The notes: a model not told the origin generated them from the letters alone. Shown: positions 1-5,949, counted from the stretch's first letter. The stretch is DNA of 5,949 bases from Clostridiales bacterium (GCA_031285815.1 JAITVM010000301.1:1-5949), one strand, 5' to 3'. Made by a program: numbers and translations.

Positions 1-269
1 CTAGGGTACACCCGAAACGTAAAATGGCTACTTTATCAGACCATGAATTGTCTGGCCTTTACGCCGCCATAAAATCTACACTTCAGGAAATGGCTGATAA
101 AGGCGGGCGGGATACCGAAAAAGATTTGTATGGCAACCCGGGGCCTTACTTAACTGTTATGGGTAAAAAGAACCCTGGGATGATATGCCCTATTTGTGGA
201 AACATGATTAAGCGGATGGCTTATTTAGGAGGCAATATATATGTCTGTGAAGAATGCCAAAAGGCTTAA
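1..269 (+). CDS. Fpg/Nei-family DNA glycosylase, C-terminal part (5' end outside window)
   Basis: This is the last 88 codons of a formamidopyrimidine-DNA glycosylase / endonuclease VIII family gene, a base-excision repair enzyme that removes oxidised bases and nicks the abasic site. The frame is open to the left edge and reads RVHPKRK before the first ATG (24), so that ATG is internal. The segment HPKRKMATLSDHEL through GGRDTEKD matches the helix-two-turn-helix region of the family, and the gene ends in a CxxC-x16-CxxC zinc finger (Cys at visible residues 62, 65, 82 and 85) closing with the usual ECQ. The catalytic N-terminal Pro-Glu lies outside the window, so Fpg and Nei cannot be separated from what is visible. 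The Arg normally found in the zinc-finger hairpin is replaced by Gly (see findings). The gene converges on galE, with a shared terminator region between them. Family assignment is confident; substrate is not. Confidence 0.88.
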   Translation, partial: RVHPKRKMATLSDHELSGLYAAIKSTLQEMADKGGRDTEKDLYGNPGPYLTVMGKKNPGMICPICGNMIKRMAYLGGNIYVCEECQKA

Positions 270-302
270 GCTGGCCGGCAAATAGAAAAGAAGCGCACAT
301 AA

Positions 303-400
303 AAAACCGGGCAAAAAAATATATTAAAAAAAGCTACAGTTAGGGATTGTAGCTTTTTTGTAGTTACTTATAGCAAATGGCTTAACCACGGCCCGGTTTT
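303..400. repeat. Outer 10-bp inverted repeat enclosing the terminator
   Basis: AAAACCGGGC at 303-312 and GCCCGGTTTT at 391-400 are exact reverse complements 78 nt apart, enclosing the inner terminator hairpin. On the minus strand the distal arm is followed by more Ts (GCCCGGTTTTTT), so it could form a second, longer terminator stem for galE. Flanks show no obvious target-site duplication. The pairing is seen directly; its function is inferred. Confidence 0.6.
327..359. terminator. Bidirectional intrinsic terminator between the glycosylase gene and galE
   Basis: A perfect 12-bp inverted repeat (AAAAAAGCTACA at 327-338, TGTAGCTTTTTT at 348-359) encloses a 9-nt loop. Each strand has a GCTACA-type core followed by six or seven Ts, so it can act as a Rho-independent terminator in both directions. 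This fits its place between two convergent genes, 58 nt after the glycosylase stop and 43 nt after the galE stop. Confidence 0.88.
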
Positions 401-401
401 A

Positions 402-1424
402 TTATAGCTTGTTTTTGAATCCATAGGGGTTTAAACTTTGCCAGCGCCATGTATCGGCACAAGCTTCAGCAATAGATTTTTCTGCACGCCAGTTAAGTAT
501 TTCAGCAGCTTTTTCGGCTGAAGCATAGCATACTGCTATATCACCCGGGCGCCGCCCGGCTATTTCGTAGGGGATTTTTACGCCGGATGCTGTTTCAAAA
601 GCTGTTATAAGCCCAAGTACGCTAGTCCCAACACCAGAGCCTAGGTTAAACACCTCAGTGCCTGTATGCGCGGTACTATATTTAATAGCTGAAACATGGC
701 CTTTAGCCAGGTCGTCAACATGTATATAATCCCTTACGCCTGTCCCGTCATTTGTTGGGTAGTCGCCGCCATAAACAGAAAGGCACTTTAGCCTACCGAT
801 TGCTGTTTGGGATATGTAAGGCATCAAATTATTTGGGGTATCGGATGGGTCTTCGCCTATCATGCCGCTTATATGGGCGCCAATTGGGTTAAAATACCTT
901 AAAAGTATTATTGACCAATCCTGTTCTGATTGGGCAGTATCCCTTAATATTTGCTCACACATGAATTTAGTCCACCCATAGGGGTTTGTGCACCCGCCTG
1001 TAAGGCTTTTTTCAGTCAGCGGCATTTCATTAGCGCCATTATACACAGTGGCGGAAGAAGAAAATATTAGCCGCTTAACATTATATTTTTTCATAGCGCT
1101 GCATAATGCTATTGTAGAGAGCAGGTTATTATTGTAATACATTAATGGCACTTTTACAGATTCGCCAACAGCTTTTAGCCCGGCGAAATGTATAATACAA
1201 TCTGTATCATGGTTTTTAAATATTTCATCTAAAGCGGATTCGTCCCGCACATCTATTTCATAGAACGGAAAACTTTTCCCCGCGAGTTCTTTTACCCGGG
1301 TTATAGATTCCGGTTGGCTGTTGCAAAAATTATCTACTGCGACTACGTTGTAGCCTTGGGCAATAAGTTCTAAACATGTGTGGCTTCCAATATACCCGGC
1401 GCCGCCGGTTACTAAAACTGCCAT
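402..1424 (-). CDS. galE: UDP-glucose 4-epimerase (GalE)
   Basis: A 340-residue NAD-dependent short-chain dehydrogenase/reductase-type epimerase that interconverts UDP-glucose and UDP-galactose in the cytoplasm (Leloir pathway and supply of sugars for surface glycans). The length and residue register match E. coli GalE closely. The N-terminal nucleotide-binding motif TGGAGYIG (residues 6-13) is followed by D31-N32 of the DNF motif. The catalytic set is present: Ser124 in SSSATVY, and Tyr149 and Lys153 in YGWTK. Asn179 in RYFNP and Arg292/Asp295 in RRPGD line the UDP-sugar site. The residue aligned with E. coli Tyr299 is Cys299, a change linked to acceptance of N-acetylated UDP-sugars (see findings). 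The ATG start is supported by GGGGAG 10 nt upstream, inside the end of the preceding oxidoreductase gene. Identification as GalE is secure; the substrate range is inferred. Confidence 0.96.
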   Translation of the reverse strand: MAVLVTGGAGYIGSHTCLELIAQGYNVVAVDNFCNSQPESITRVKELAGKSFPFYEIDVRDESALDEIFKNHDTDCIIHFAGLKAVGESVKVPLMYYNNNLLSTIALCSAMKKYNVKRLIFSSSATVYNGANEMPLTEKSLTGGCTNPYGWTKFMCEQILRDTAQSEQDWSIILLRYFNPIGAHISGMIGEDPSDTPNNLMPYISQTAIGRLKCLSVYGGDYPTNDGTGVRDYIHVDDLAKGHVSAIKYSTAHTGTEVFNLGSGVGTSVLGLITAFETASGVKIPYEIAGRRPGDIAVCYASAEKAAEILNWRAEKSIAEACADTWRWQSLNPYGFKNKL

Positions 1425-1428
1425 AATT

Positions 1429-2376
1429 TTAACACTCCCCGTTATTTTTTTGGCCCCTTATAAGCTCCATTACTTTAATAATATTGTAACTGTCGTTTAG
1501 GCTATGGGCTTCACTGTCTGTTTCGTTTTTTTCAACGCCCTTAATAAAATATTCTATTTCCATTGTCATATCGTCACCATAAATAGGAAAACTTCGCTTA
1601 AGCTTTTGCCCGTTTTTAAGTTCTATATTGTATCCATCCATACGGTTAAACATTGGTATAGTTATAATGCCTTGGCTACCTTCAATTATTGCCAGGCGTT
1701 CTTTTTTTCTGTCTATGGCGCCTTCGATAATTGCTTCTACGCCGTTATCGTATAGTAGCGAGGCCGTAAAATGGGTGTCTATGCCGCTGGCCCAATTAAT
1801 ATTTGATGTAACAGCCACCGGCATGCCAATTAAAGCTAAAACAAAGCCTATTAAATATGAACCTATATCGTATAAGGCACCGCCTTGGCACGGGTCATAT
1901 AAATAACTTGTTTCTTTTAAATTTTGGGGCTTTGAACAAAAACAGGCATTGATAGATTTTAATTTACCGGCCATAGGTAAATCTTTTTTTAATTGGAACA
2001 TGCCATCATTAAATTTTGTTTTTAGGGCCTCAAGAAAATAAGTGTTATATTCTTTTGATAAAGCTTTTATTTCATCAAAATCATTTGTTGTTAATACCGC
2101 TGGTTTTTCACATAACACCGGCAGGCGTTTTTTTAAAGCTTTTATGGCCCATTCTTTATGCATGCCATGTGGCAAGGCTATATAAATTGCTTCAACATCT
2201 GCGTCTTCCAGTATATCATCGTATGACCTATATAATTTAACCCCTTTGTAAGGGGAGCCATCACCTATAGTTAATGATTTAGAAGCAACAGCGTGCAGCT
2301 TGCCAGATGAAGTATATTTAAGGCTCTCGGCGAAACGCTTTGCTATACTGCCAAACCCAATAACCCCAAAATTCAT
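1429..2376 (-). CDS. Gfo/Idh/MocA-family NAD(P)-dependent oxidoreductase
   Basis: A 315-residue protein with an N-terminal Rossmann fold (GFGSIA at residues 7-12) and a C-terminal alpha/beta substrate domain. The family signature EKP is at residues 90-92, with Lys91 as the expected catalytic lysine. The second signature, GGALYDIGSY (165-174), has Tyr174 four residues after Asp170, the arrangement of dimeric dihydrodiol dehydrogenase and glucose-fructose oxidoreductase-like members rather than the Asp-x-x-x-His of inositol dehydrogenases. These enzymes act on sugars, sugar derivatives or diols; the substrate here cannot be read from sequence. The start chosen is the ATG at 2376, 9 nt after AAGGTG. 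The longer reading from a GTG at 2388 would place the start codon within that ribosome-binding site. galE follows 4 nt after the stop, so a shared transcript is very likely and a role in sugar metabolism is a reasonable guess. Confidence 0.9.
   Translation of the reverse strand: MNFGVIGFGSIAKRFAESLKYTSSGKLHAVASKSLTIGDGSPYKGVKLYRSYDDILEDADVEAIYIALPHGMHKEWAIKALKKRLPVLCEKPAVLTTNDFDEIKALSKEYNTYFLEALKTKFNDGMFQLKKDLPMAGKLKSINACFCSKPQNLKETSYLYDPCQGGALYDIGSYLIGFVLALIGMPVAVTSNINWASGIDTHFTASLLYDNGVEAIIEGAIDRKKERLAIIEGSQGIITIPMFNRMDGYNIELKNGQKLKRSFPIYGDDMTMEIEYFIKGVEKNETDSEAHSLNDSYNIIKVMELIRGQKNNGEC
1435..1440 (-). promoter_or_regulatory. galE ribosome-binding site inside the upstream gene
   Basis: On the minus strand GGGGAG lies 10 nt before the galE ATG and forms the Gly-Glu codons near the end of the oxidoreductase gene, whose TAA is only 4 nt before the ATG. 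Ribosomes finishing the upstream gene would uncover or feed this site, so translational coupling is likely. Confidence 0.75.
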
Positions 2377-2385
2377 AAATATCAG

Positions 2386-2391
2386 CACCTT
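2386..2391 (-). promoter_or_regulatory. Ribosome-binding site that decides the oxidoreductase start
   Basis: AAGGTG on the minus strand lies 9 nt upstream of ATG 2376. The alternative GTG start (2388-2386) is part of this same motif and has only AT-rich sequence before it, with no Shine-Dalgarno match. The protein reads MNFGVIGFG from the ATG, placing the Rossmann glycines at the usual distance from the N-terminus. Confidence 0.75.
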
Positions 2392-2395
2392 AATT

Positions 2396-2437
2396 AAAAA
2401 TCAAAAGGCTGCCTTACCTTTTGAAAGCAAGCCAGCC
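2396..2437 (-). terminator. Terminator or attenuator after gap
   Basis: On the minus strand GGCTGGCTT (2437-2429) can pair with AAGGCAGCC (2415-2407) across a 13-nt loop, with one G-G mismatch, followed at once by TTTTGATTTTT (2406-2396). This is a plausible Rho-independent terminator 11 nt after the gap stop. A second, mutually exclusive 8-bp stem uses TCAAAAGG (2424-2417) with CCTTTTGA (2408-2401), followed by TTTTT. The T tract ends only 4 nt before the ribosome-binding site of the next gene. Termination may therefore be partial, leaving some read-through into the oxidoreductase and galE. Confidence 0.62.
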
Positions 2438-2447
2438 AATTTTATTA

Positions 2448-3455
2448 TTATTTATTGTCTACTGAATTCATATGCTGAATAAGGTCCACTACTTTATTTG
2501 AATAGCCCCATTCATTATCATACCAAGCAACAAGTTTTACAAATTGGTCATTCAAAGCAATCCCAGCAGAAGCGTCAAATACTGATGTACAATATTCACC
2601 GATAAAATCAGTAGATACAACAGCATCTTCTGTATAGCCTAAAATCCCTTTGAGTTCGTTTTCAGAAGCTTTTTTGACAGCATTTTTAATTTCGTCATAA
2701 GATACCGGTTTAGCAAGCCTTGCTGTCAAGTCTACAACAGATACGTTTATAGTTGGGACCCTAAAAGACATCCCGGTAAGTTTGCCTTTAAGCTCAGGTA
2801 TAACTTCGCCAACTGCTTTTGCGGCACCTGTAGAAGAAGGGATTATATTTGCAGCGGCAGCGCGCCCGCCCCTCCAGTCTTTTTTAGATGGGCCGTCAAC
2901 TGTTTTTTGGGTAGCAGTGGTTGAATGGATTGTGCTCATGAGCCCTTCAATAATGCCGAAATTATCATTAATTACTTTTGCCAGTGGCGCTAAACAGTTA
3001 GTAGTACAAGATGCGTTAGATACAATGTCCATATCCGGTGTATAGTTATTATTGTTAACACCCATAACAAACATAGGCGCATCTTTTGAAGGGGCAGATA
3101 TTACTACCTTTTTAGCCCCGCCTGCAATATGTGCTTTAGCTGTATCGATAGTTGTAAAGACACCTGTTGATTCAACAACATAATCAGCATTTACAGAGCC
3201 CCAAGGGATTTCTTCCGGCTTCATAGAACTGAAAACAGAAACTTCGTTTCCGTTAACAATAAGTTTGTCGCCTTTAATAGAAATTTCGCCTTTAAACCTG
3301 CCATGTACTGAGTCGTACTTTAACATATATACCATGTAATTCAAGTCAATAAACGGGTCGTTAATAGCGACTACTTTTACGTCGCCCCTTTCAAGTGTTG
3401 CCCTGAAAACCAGGCGGCCTATACGCCCAAAACCGTTAATGCCAACTTTAATCAT
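2448..3455 (-). CDS. gap: Glyceraldehyde-3-phosphate dehydrogenase, type I
   Basis: A 335-residue glycolytic enzyme that converts glyceraldehyde 3-phosphate, phosphate and NAD+ to 1,3-bisphosphoglycerate and NADH in the cytoplasm. The NAD-binding start NGFGRIGR (residues 7-14) is followed by Asp33 in INDP, which favours NAD over NADP. The catalytic pair is Cys150 in NASCTTNCLAP and His177 in STIHSTTATQ. Substrate-phosphate residues are visible in the SSTGAAKAVG and TGMSFRVPT stretches, and the WYDNEWGYSN signature (311-320) is intact. The segment QKTVDGPS-KKDWRGGR (183-198) marks the E. coli GapA/eukaryote-like S-loop type rather than the Bacillus TNDQ-type. The start is clear: AGGAGG at 3463-3468, 7 nt before the ATG. 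No pgk or tpi is adjacent in the window. A spacer carrying a candidate promoter separates it from purL, and a terminator-like hairpin follows it, so gap may be its own transcript. Confidence 0.97.
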   Translation of the reverse strand: MIKVGINGFGRIGRLVFRATLERGDVKVVAINDPFIDLNYMVYMLKYDSVHGRFKGEISIKGDKLIVNGNEVSVFSSMKPEEIPWGSVNADYVVESTGVFTTIDTAKAHIAGGAKKVVISAPSKDAPMFVMGVNNNNYTPDMDIVSNASCTTNCLAPLAKVINDNFGIIEGLMSTIHSTTATQKTVDGPSKKDWRGGRAAAANIIPSSTGAAKAVGEVIPELKGKLTGMSFRVPTINVSVVDLTARLAKPVSYDEIKNAVKKASENELKGILGYTEDAVVSTDFIGEYCTSVFDASAGIALNDQFVKLVAWYDNEWGYSNKVVDLIQHMNSVDNK

Positions 3456-3479
3456 TTGAAATCCTCCTAATCATTTACG

Positions 3480-3492
3480 TGGCTTTAAGCCA
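3480..3492. promoter_or_regulatory. Small palindrome in the gap leader, operator-like
   Basis: TGGCT-TTA-AGCCA is a 5-bp inverted repeat with a 3-nt centre. It touches the candidate -10 box and would cover the expected transcription start of gap, 12 nt before the AGGAGG motif. That position suits a repressor operator or a short leader hairpin. No known regulator motif is recognised. Confidence 0.35.
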
Positions 3493-3520
3493 TCATAGAT
3501 ATAAAAACATATATTAACTA
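3492..3520 (-). promoter_or_regulatory. Possible gap promoter
   Basis: On the minus strand TATGAT (3497-3492) matches five of six bases of a sigma-A -10 box. Seventeen nt upstream lies TAGTTA (3520-3515), only a 3/6 match to TTGACA. The sequence between and around them is very AT-rich. A start about 7 nt downstream would give a leader of roughly 30 nt before the gap ATG. The -10 is decent and the -35 is weak, so this is only a candidate. Confidence 0.35.
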
Positions 3521-3586
3521 CTTCCCAAACTACGAAAAGTGCGTTGAAGCAAAATATTTTTCGCACGCAAAAGAGGGTTTGGAAAG
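3521..3586 (-). other. Large imperfect hairpin between purL and gap
   Basis: Read on the minus strand, CTTTCCAAAC (3586-3577) pairs with GTTTGGGAAG (3530-3521), and inside it TGCGAAAA (3565-3558) pairs with TTTTCGTA (3538-3531), leaving an 11-nt bulge on the 5' side and a 19-nt loop. Each stem has one imperfect pair. Both are G-U wobbles in minus-strand RNA but C-A mismatches in plus-strand RNA, which favours a fold in the purL-gap direction. An alternative 5-bp stem GTGCG/CGCAC (3566-3562 with 3543-3539) followed by TTTT competes with the inner stem and could act as a weak purL terminator. It begins 7 nt after the purL stop and lies upstream of the candidate gap promoter, so it is best read as purL 3' untranslated sequence. 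It resembles no riboswitch class I recognise. Confidence 0.5.
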
Positions 3587-3593
3587 AAGCCTG

Positions 3594-5949
3594 TTAAGAA
3601 AAATAGCTGACTCCAGACTCAAATATTTTTTGGTCATAATCACCTAAAATATTTTTATAGAGGTTAGGGCCAACCCTTTCAGGATGGCACATTTTACCCA
3701 ATATCCTTCCGTCGGGGCTGGTAAGCCCTTCAACAGCATATATAGAGTAGTTAGGGTTATATTCTATATTATAAGACGGGTAGCCGCTAAAATCAACATA
3801 TTGTGTAGCAATCTGTTTATTTTTTATCAAATCACTTAGGGTATCCTCGCCACAAATAAAACGGCCCTCGCCATGCGACACAACAACAGTATGTATGTCG
3901 CCAGCGTTTACGCCATTGAGCCATGGTGATTTATTTGATATTATTTTGGTCCTAACTAATGTTGAGGAATGCCTGCCTATTTTATTAAAAGTGAGGGTCG
4001 GGCTATTGTTTGCCATTAGCTCTATTTTGCCATAAGGTAAGAGCCCGAGCTTTATCAAGGCCTGAAAACCATTGCATATACCAAGGGCTAGCCCATCACG
4101 TTTATATAATAGGTTGAGTACCGATTCTTTTAAATAAGGGTTGCGGAACACTGCGGAAATAAATTTTCCGCTGCCTTCCGGCTCATCCCCGGCTGAAAAG
4201 CCGCCAGGGAACATAATTATTTGTGAATTATTTATTTTCTCTGCCATTTCTTTTATGGACTGCTCAAAGCTCATTAGCGTTAAATTATTAAGGACAAAAA
4301 TTTCGGCACAGGCACCGGCTTTTTCAAAAGCATATTTGGAATCAATTTCACAATTTGTGCCCGGGAAAACTGGTATTAAAACCTTTGGCTTTGCATGCTT
4401 TATGGCTGAATGTTTTTTTTCTTTAGATTCATATAGCTCAATGTTTAAATCCGCATCATCATATTTTTTGTACACAGCTGTCGGAAAAATATCTTCCAGC
4501 GGCATAGCCCATTTTTTTATAACTTTATTTAAATCAAAAATATCATTATTTATTTTAATTGAGCCACATTCAATAGTTTGCCCAATAACTTCTAAATTAT
4601 ATTCATCAGGGTTGCCGTCAAATTCTAAAATAAAAGACCCATAGGATTTATCAAATAGATGGCTGGATTTTATCTCCGCGCCTATTTTATTGCCCATGCA
4701 CATTTTTGATACCGACGCAGCTATGCCGCCAAACCCTATTGTATGTGCAGAAATTACTTTTTTATTTTTTATTAATGTTGCCAGTAAGTTTAGGTTTTTA
4801 ATTAATGCTGGGAAAATAGGCATTTCATTTTCGTCATAGGGGGTACTTAGTTTAACAATTTTACTCCCGGCCTTTTTGAACTCAGGCGAAATAATATTTT
4901 TTGCGCTAGTGGTAGATACGGCAAAAGAAATTAGGGTAGGGGGGACATTTAAATCCATAAACGACCCTGACATGCTATCTTTACCGCCGATTGCCGGTAT
5001 GCCTAAATTAATCTGTGCGTAAACCGCACCAAGCAAAGCGGCAAAAGGTTTCCCCCACTTTTTAGGGTCACCGCCTAAGCGTTCAAAATATTCCTGGAAT
5101 GAAAGCCTAATATTTTCATAAGCGCCACCGGTTGCTATTATTTTGCTAATAGAGTCGGTGATTGCATAAACTTCCCCATGAAACGGGCTCCAGGTAGATA
5201 AATATGGGTCAAAACCATATGACATAAGCGAAACAGTATCCGTATCTGCATTTGGTACAGGTATTTTGGCAGCCATAGCCTCTGCCTGGGTTAATTGGTA
5301 CTTGCCGCCAAATGGCATTAAAACAGTACCGGCACCAATTGTAGAATCAAATTTCTCTACCAGCCCTTTTTGTGAACATATATTTATATCATCAAAAATA
5401 TCCAGAAAATTGGCCTCCGGTACAGGTTTTTTTTCAGAAGGCGATGCCAAAAATACATCCGCATATTGTGTTATGCCGTTTGTATTTAAAAAGCTGCGCT
5501 TAATATTTACGATAGTGTCGCCGCGCCAAGTCATTATTAATTTTTTTTCTTCAGTAATAATAGCTACAGAAGTAGCCTCAAGGTTTTCTTCGGCAGCTAA
5601 TTCTATAAAGAGGGGTTCGTTTTCTTTTGAAACAACAACAGCCATACGTTCCTGTGACTCGGATATAGCCAATTCTGTCCCATTTAAGCCTTCATATTTT
5701 TTTAATAGGTTATCTAAATTTATATTTACCCCGTCGGCAAGTTCTGACACAGCAACTGAAACACCGCCGGCACCGAAGTCATTGCAGCGTTTTATTATCC
5801 TGCTACATTGGCTATTTTTAAAAAGCCTCTGGAGCTTGCGTTCTGTGGGGGGGTTGCCTTTTTGGACTTCTGAGCCGCATTCCGCCATAGAATCCTGAGT
5901 ATGGCCTTTTGAGGAACCTGTTGCGCCGCCGCAGCCGTCACGGCCAGTC
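3594..5949 (-). CDS. purL: Phosphoribosylformylglycinamidine synthase, single-chain form (5' end outside window)
   Basis: FGAM synthase catalyses the fourth step of de novo purine synthesis, the ATP- and glutamine-dependent conversion of FGAR to FGAM. The visible 784 residues are the C-terminal two-thirds of a protein usually about 1,250 residues long. The frame runs to the right edge, and codons before the first ATG (5888) read GRDGCGGATGSSK, so that ATG is internal. In order: the end of the first AIRS half (GGATGSSK at visible residues 7-14, DFGAGGVS at 57-64); the second AIRS ATPase-like domain with GGKDSMSGS (321-329) and its C-terminal partner; then a fused class I glutaminase domain from about 522. 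That domain has FPGTNCE (528-534), the FPGG loop (580-583), nucleophile Cys625 in GICNGFQ, and His755/Glu757 in CHPERVG, so the catalytic triad is complete. Separate PurQ and PurS are therefore not needed. No other pur gene is visible, and gap follows after 138 nt. Confidence 0.96.
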   Translation of the reverse strand, partial: TGRDGCGGATGSSKGHTQDSMAECGSEVQKGNPPTERKLQRLFKNSQCSRIIKRCNDFGAGGVSVAVSELADGVNINLDNLLKKYEGLNGTELAISESQERMAVVVSKENEPLFIELAAEENLEATSVAIITEEKKLIMTWRGDTIVNIKRSFLNTNGITQYADVFLASPSEKKPVPEANFLDIFDDINICSQKGLVEKFDSTIGAGTVLMPFGGKYQLTQAEAMAAKIPVPNADTDTVSLMSYGFDPYLSTWSPFHGEVYAITDSISKIIATGGAYENIRLSFQEYFERLGGDPKKWGKPFAALLGAVYAQINLGIPAIGGKDSMSGSFMDLNVPPTLISFAVSTTSAKNIISPEFKKAGSKIVKLSTPYDENEMPIFPALIKNLNLLATLIKNKKVISAHTIGFGGIAASVSKMCMGNKIGAEIKSSHLFDKSYGSFILEFDGNPDEYNLEVIGQTIECGSIKINNDIFDLNKVIKKWAMPLEDIFPTAVYKKYDDADLNIELYESKEKKHSAIKHAKPKVLIPVFPGTNCEIDSKYAFEKAGACAEIFVLNNLTLMSFEQSIKEMAEKINNSQIIMFPGGFSAGDEPEGSGKFISAVFRNPYLKESVLNLLYKRDGLALGICNGFQALIKLGLLPYGKIELMANNSPTLTFNKIGRHSSTLVRTKIISNKSPWLNGVNAGDIHTVVVSHGEGRFICGEDTLSDLIKNKQIATQYVDFSGYPSYNIEYNPNYSIYAVEGLTSPDGRILGKMCHPERVGPNLYKNILGDYDQKIFESGVSYFS

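Noticed and set aside
24..26. ATG as the start of a small 81-residue zinc-finger protein
   Set aside because: The upstream codons encode HPKRK, which fits the Fpg/Nei family, and the frame is open to the edge; this is a truncated longer gene.
2386..2388. GTG start for the oxidoreductase, adding four residues
   Set aside because: It falls inside AAGGTG, the ribosome-binding site of ATG 2376, and has no Shine-Dalgarno sequence of its own.
1504..2482. Several short plus-strand open frames opposite the oxidoreductase gene and the gap 3' end
   Set aside because: They overlap each other and a convincing minus-strand gene; their translations show no family motif.
2782..3045. An 87-codon plus-strand open frame opposite gap
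   Set aside because: It is fully antisense to the GAPDH catalytic region, which explains its composition.
3456..3593. A known riboswitch (for example purine or PreQ1) before gap
   Set aside because: I could not identify the conserved core of any class I know; only generic stem-loops are visible.
4141..4644. A 167-codon plus-strand open frame opposite the purL glutaminase region
   Set aside because: It is antisense to conserved motifs of the GATase domain, has no ribosome-binding site evident and no recognisable protein features.
5886..5888. ATG as a purL start
   Set aside because: The 20 codons before it stay open and encode the conserved GRDG-GGATGSSK segment, so the gene continues past the right edge.
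5266..5898. A 210-codon plus-strand open frame opposite purL
   Set aside because: It lies wholly antisense to well-conserved purL coding sequence, has low-complexity Ser/Phe/Ile-rich translation with no recognisable domain, and arises from codon bias of the real gene.

Overview
The window looks like an ordinary chromosomal stretch from a Clostridia-type Firmicute. This rests on three things: a single-chain FGAM synthase with its own glutaminase domain, of the form typical of Clostridia and streptococci; a full AGGAGG ribosome-binding site before gap; and AT-rich sequence with compact spacers. The species cannot be named from the sequence alone.

Layout, left to right. Positions 1-269 (+) hold the 3' end of an Fpg/Nei-family DNA glycosylase gene, cut by the left edge. 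Positions 270-401 are a convergent intergenic region with two nested inverted repeats, the inner one a clear bidirectional terminator. Everything further right is on the minus strand and reads right to left. purL (3594 to the right edge) lacks its 5' part. It is followed by a 138-nt spacer with a large imperfect hairpin and a possible promoter, then gap (2448-3455). A 71-nt spacer follows with a terminator-like element. Last come a Gfo/Idh/MocA oxidoreductase gene (1429-2376) and galE (402-1424), only 4 nt apart.

Functionally the region is housekeeping: base-excision repair, UDP-hexose interconversion, central glycolysis and de novo purine synthesis. Only the oxidoreductase-galE pair shows strong signs of co-expression. 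galE's ribosome-binding site lies inside the last codons of the oxidoreductase gene. The hairpin between gap and the oxidoreductase gene leaves no room for a promoter after it, so the downstream pair probably depends on read-through or on a promoter inside gap.

I found no mobile element, CRISPR array, RNA gene or defence-type cassette, and nothing that convincingly looks like an undescribed system. The points most worth a second look are residue-level (Cys299 in GalE, and a missing zinc-finger arginine in the glycosylase) and the folded intergenic regions on either side of gap.
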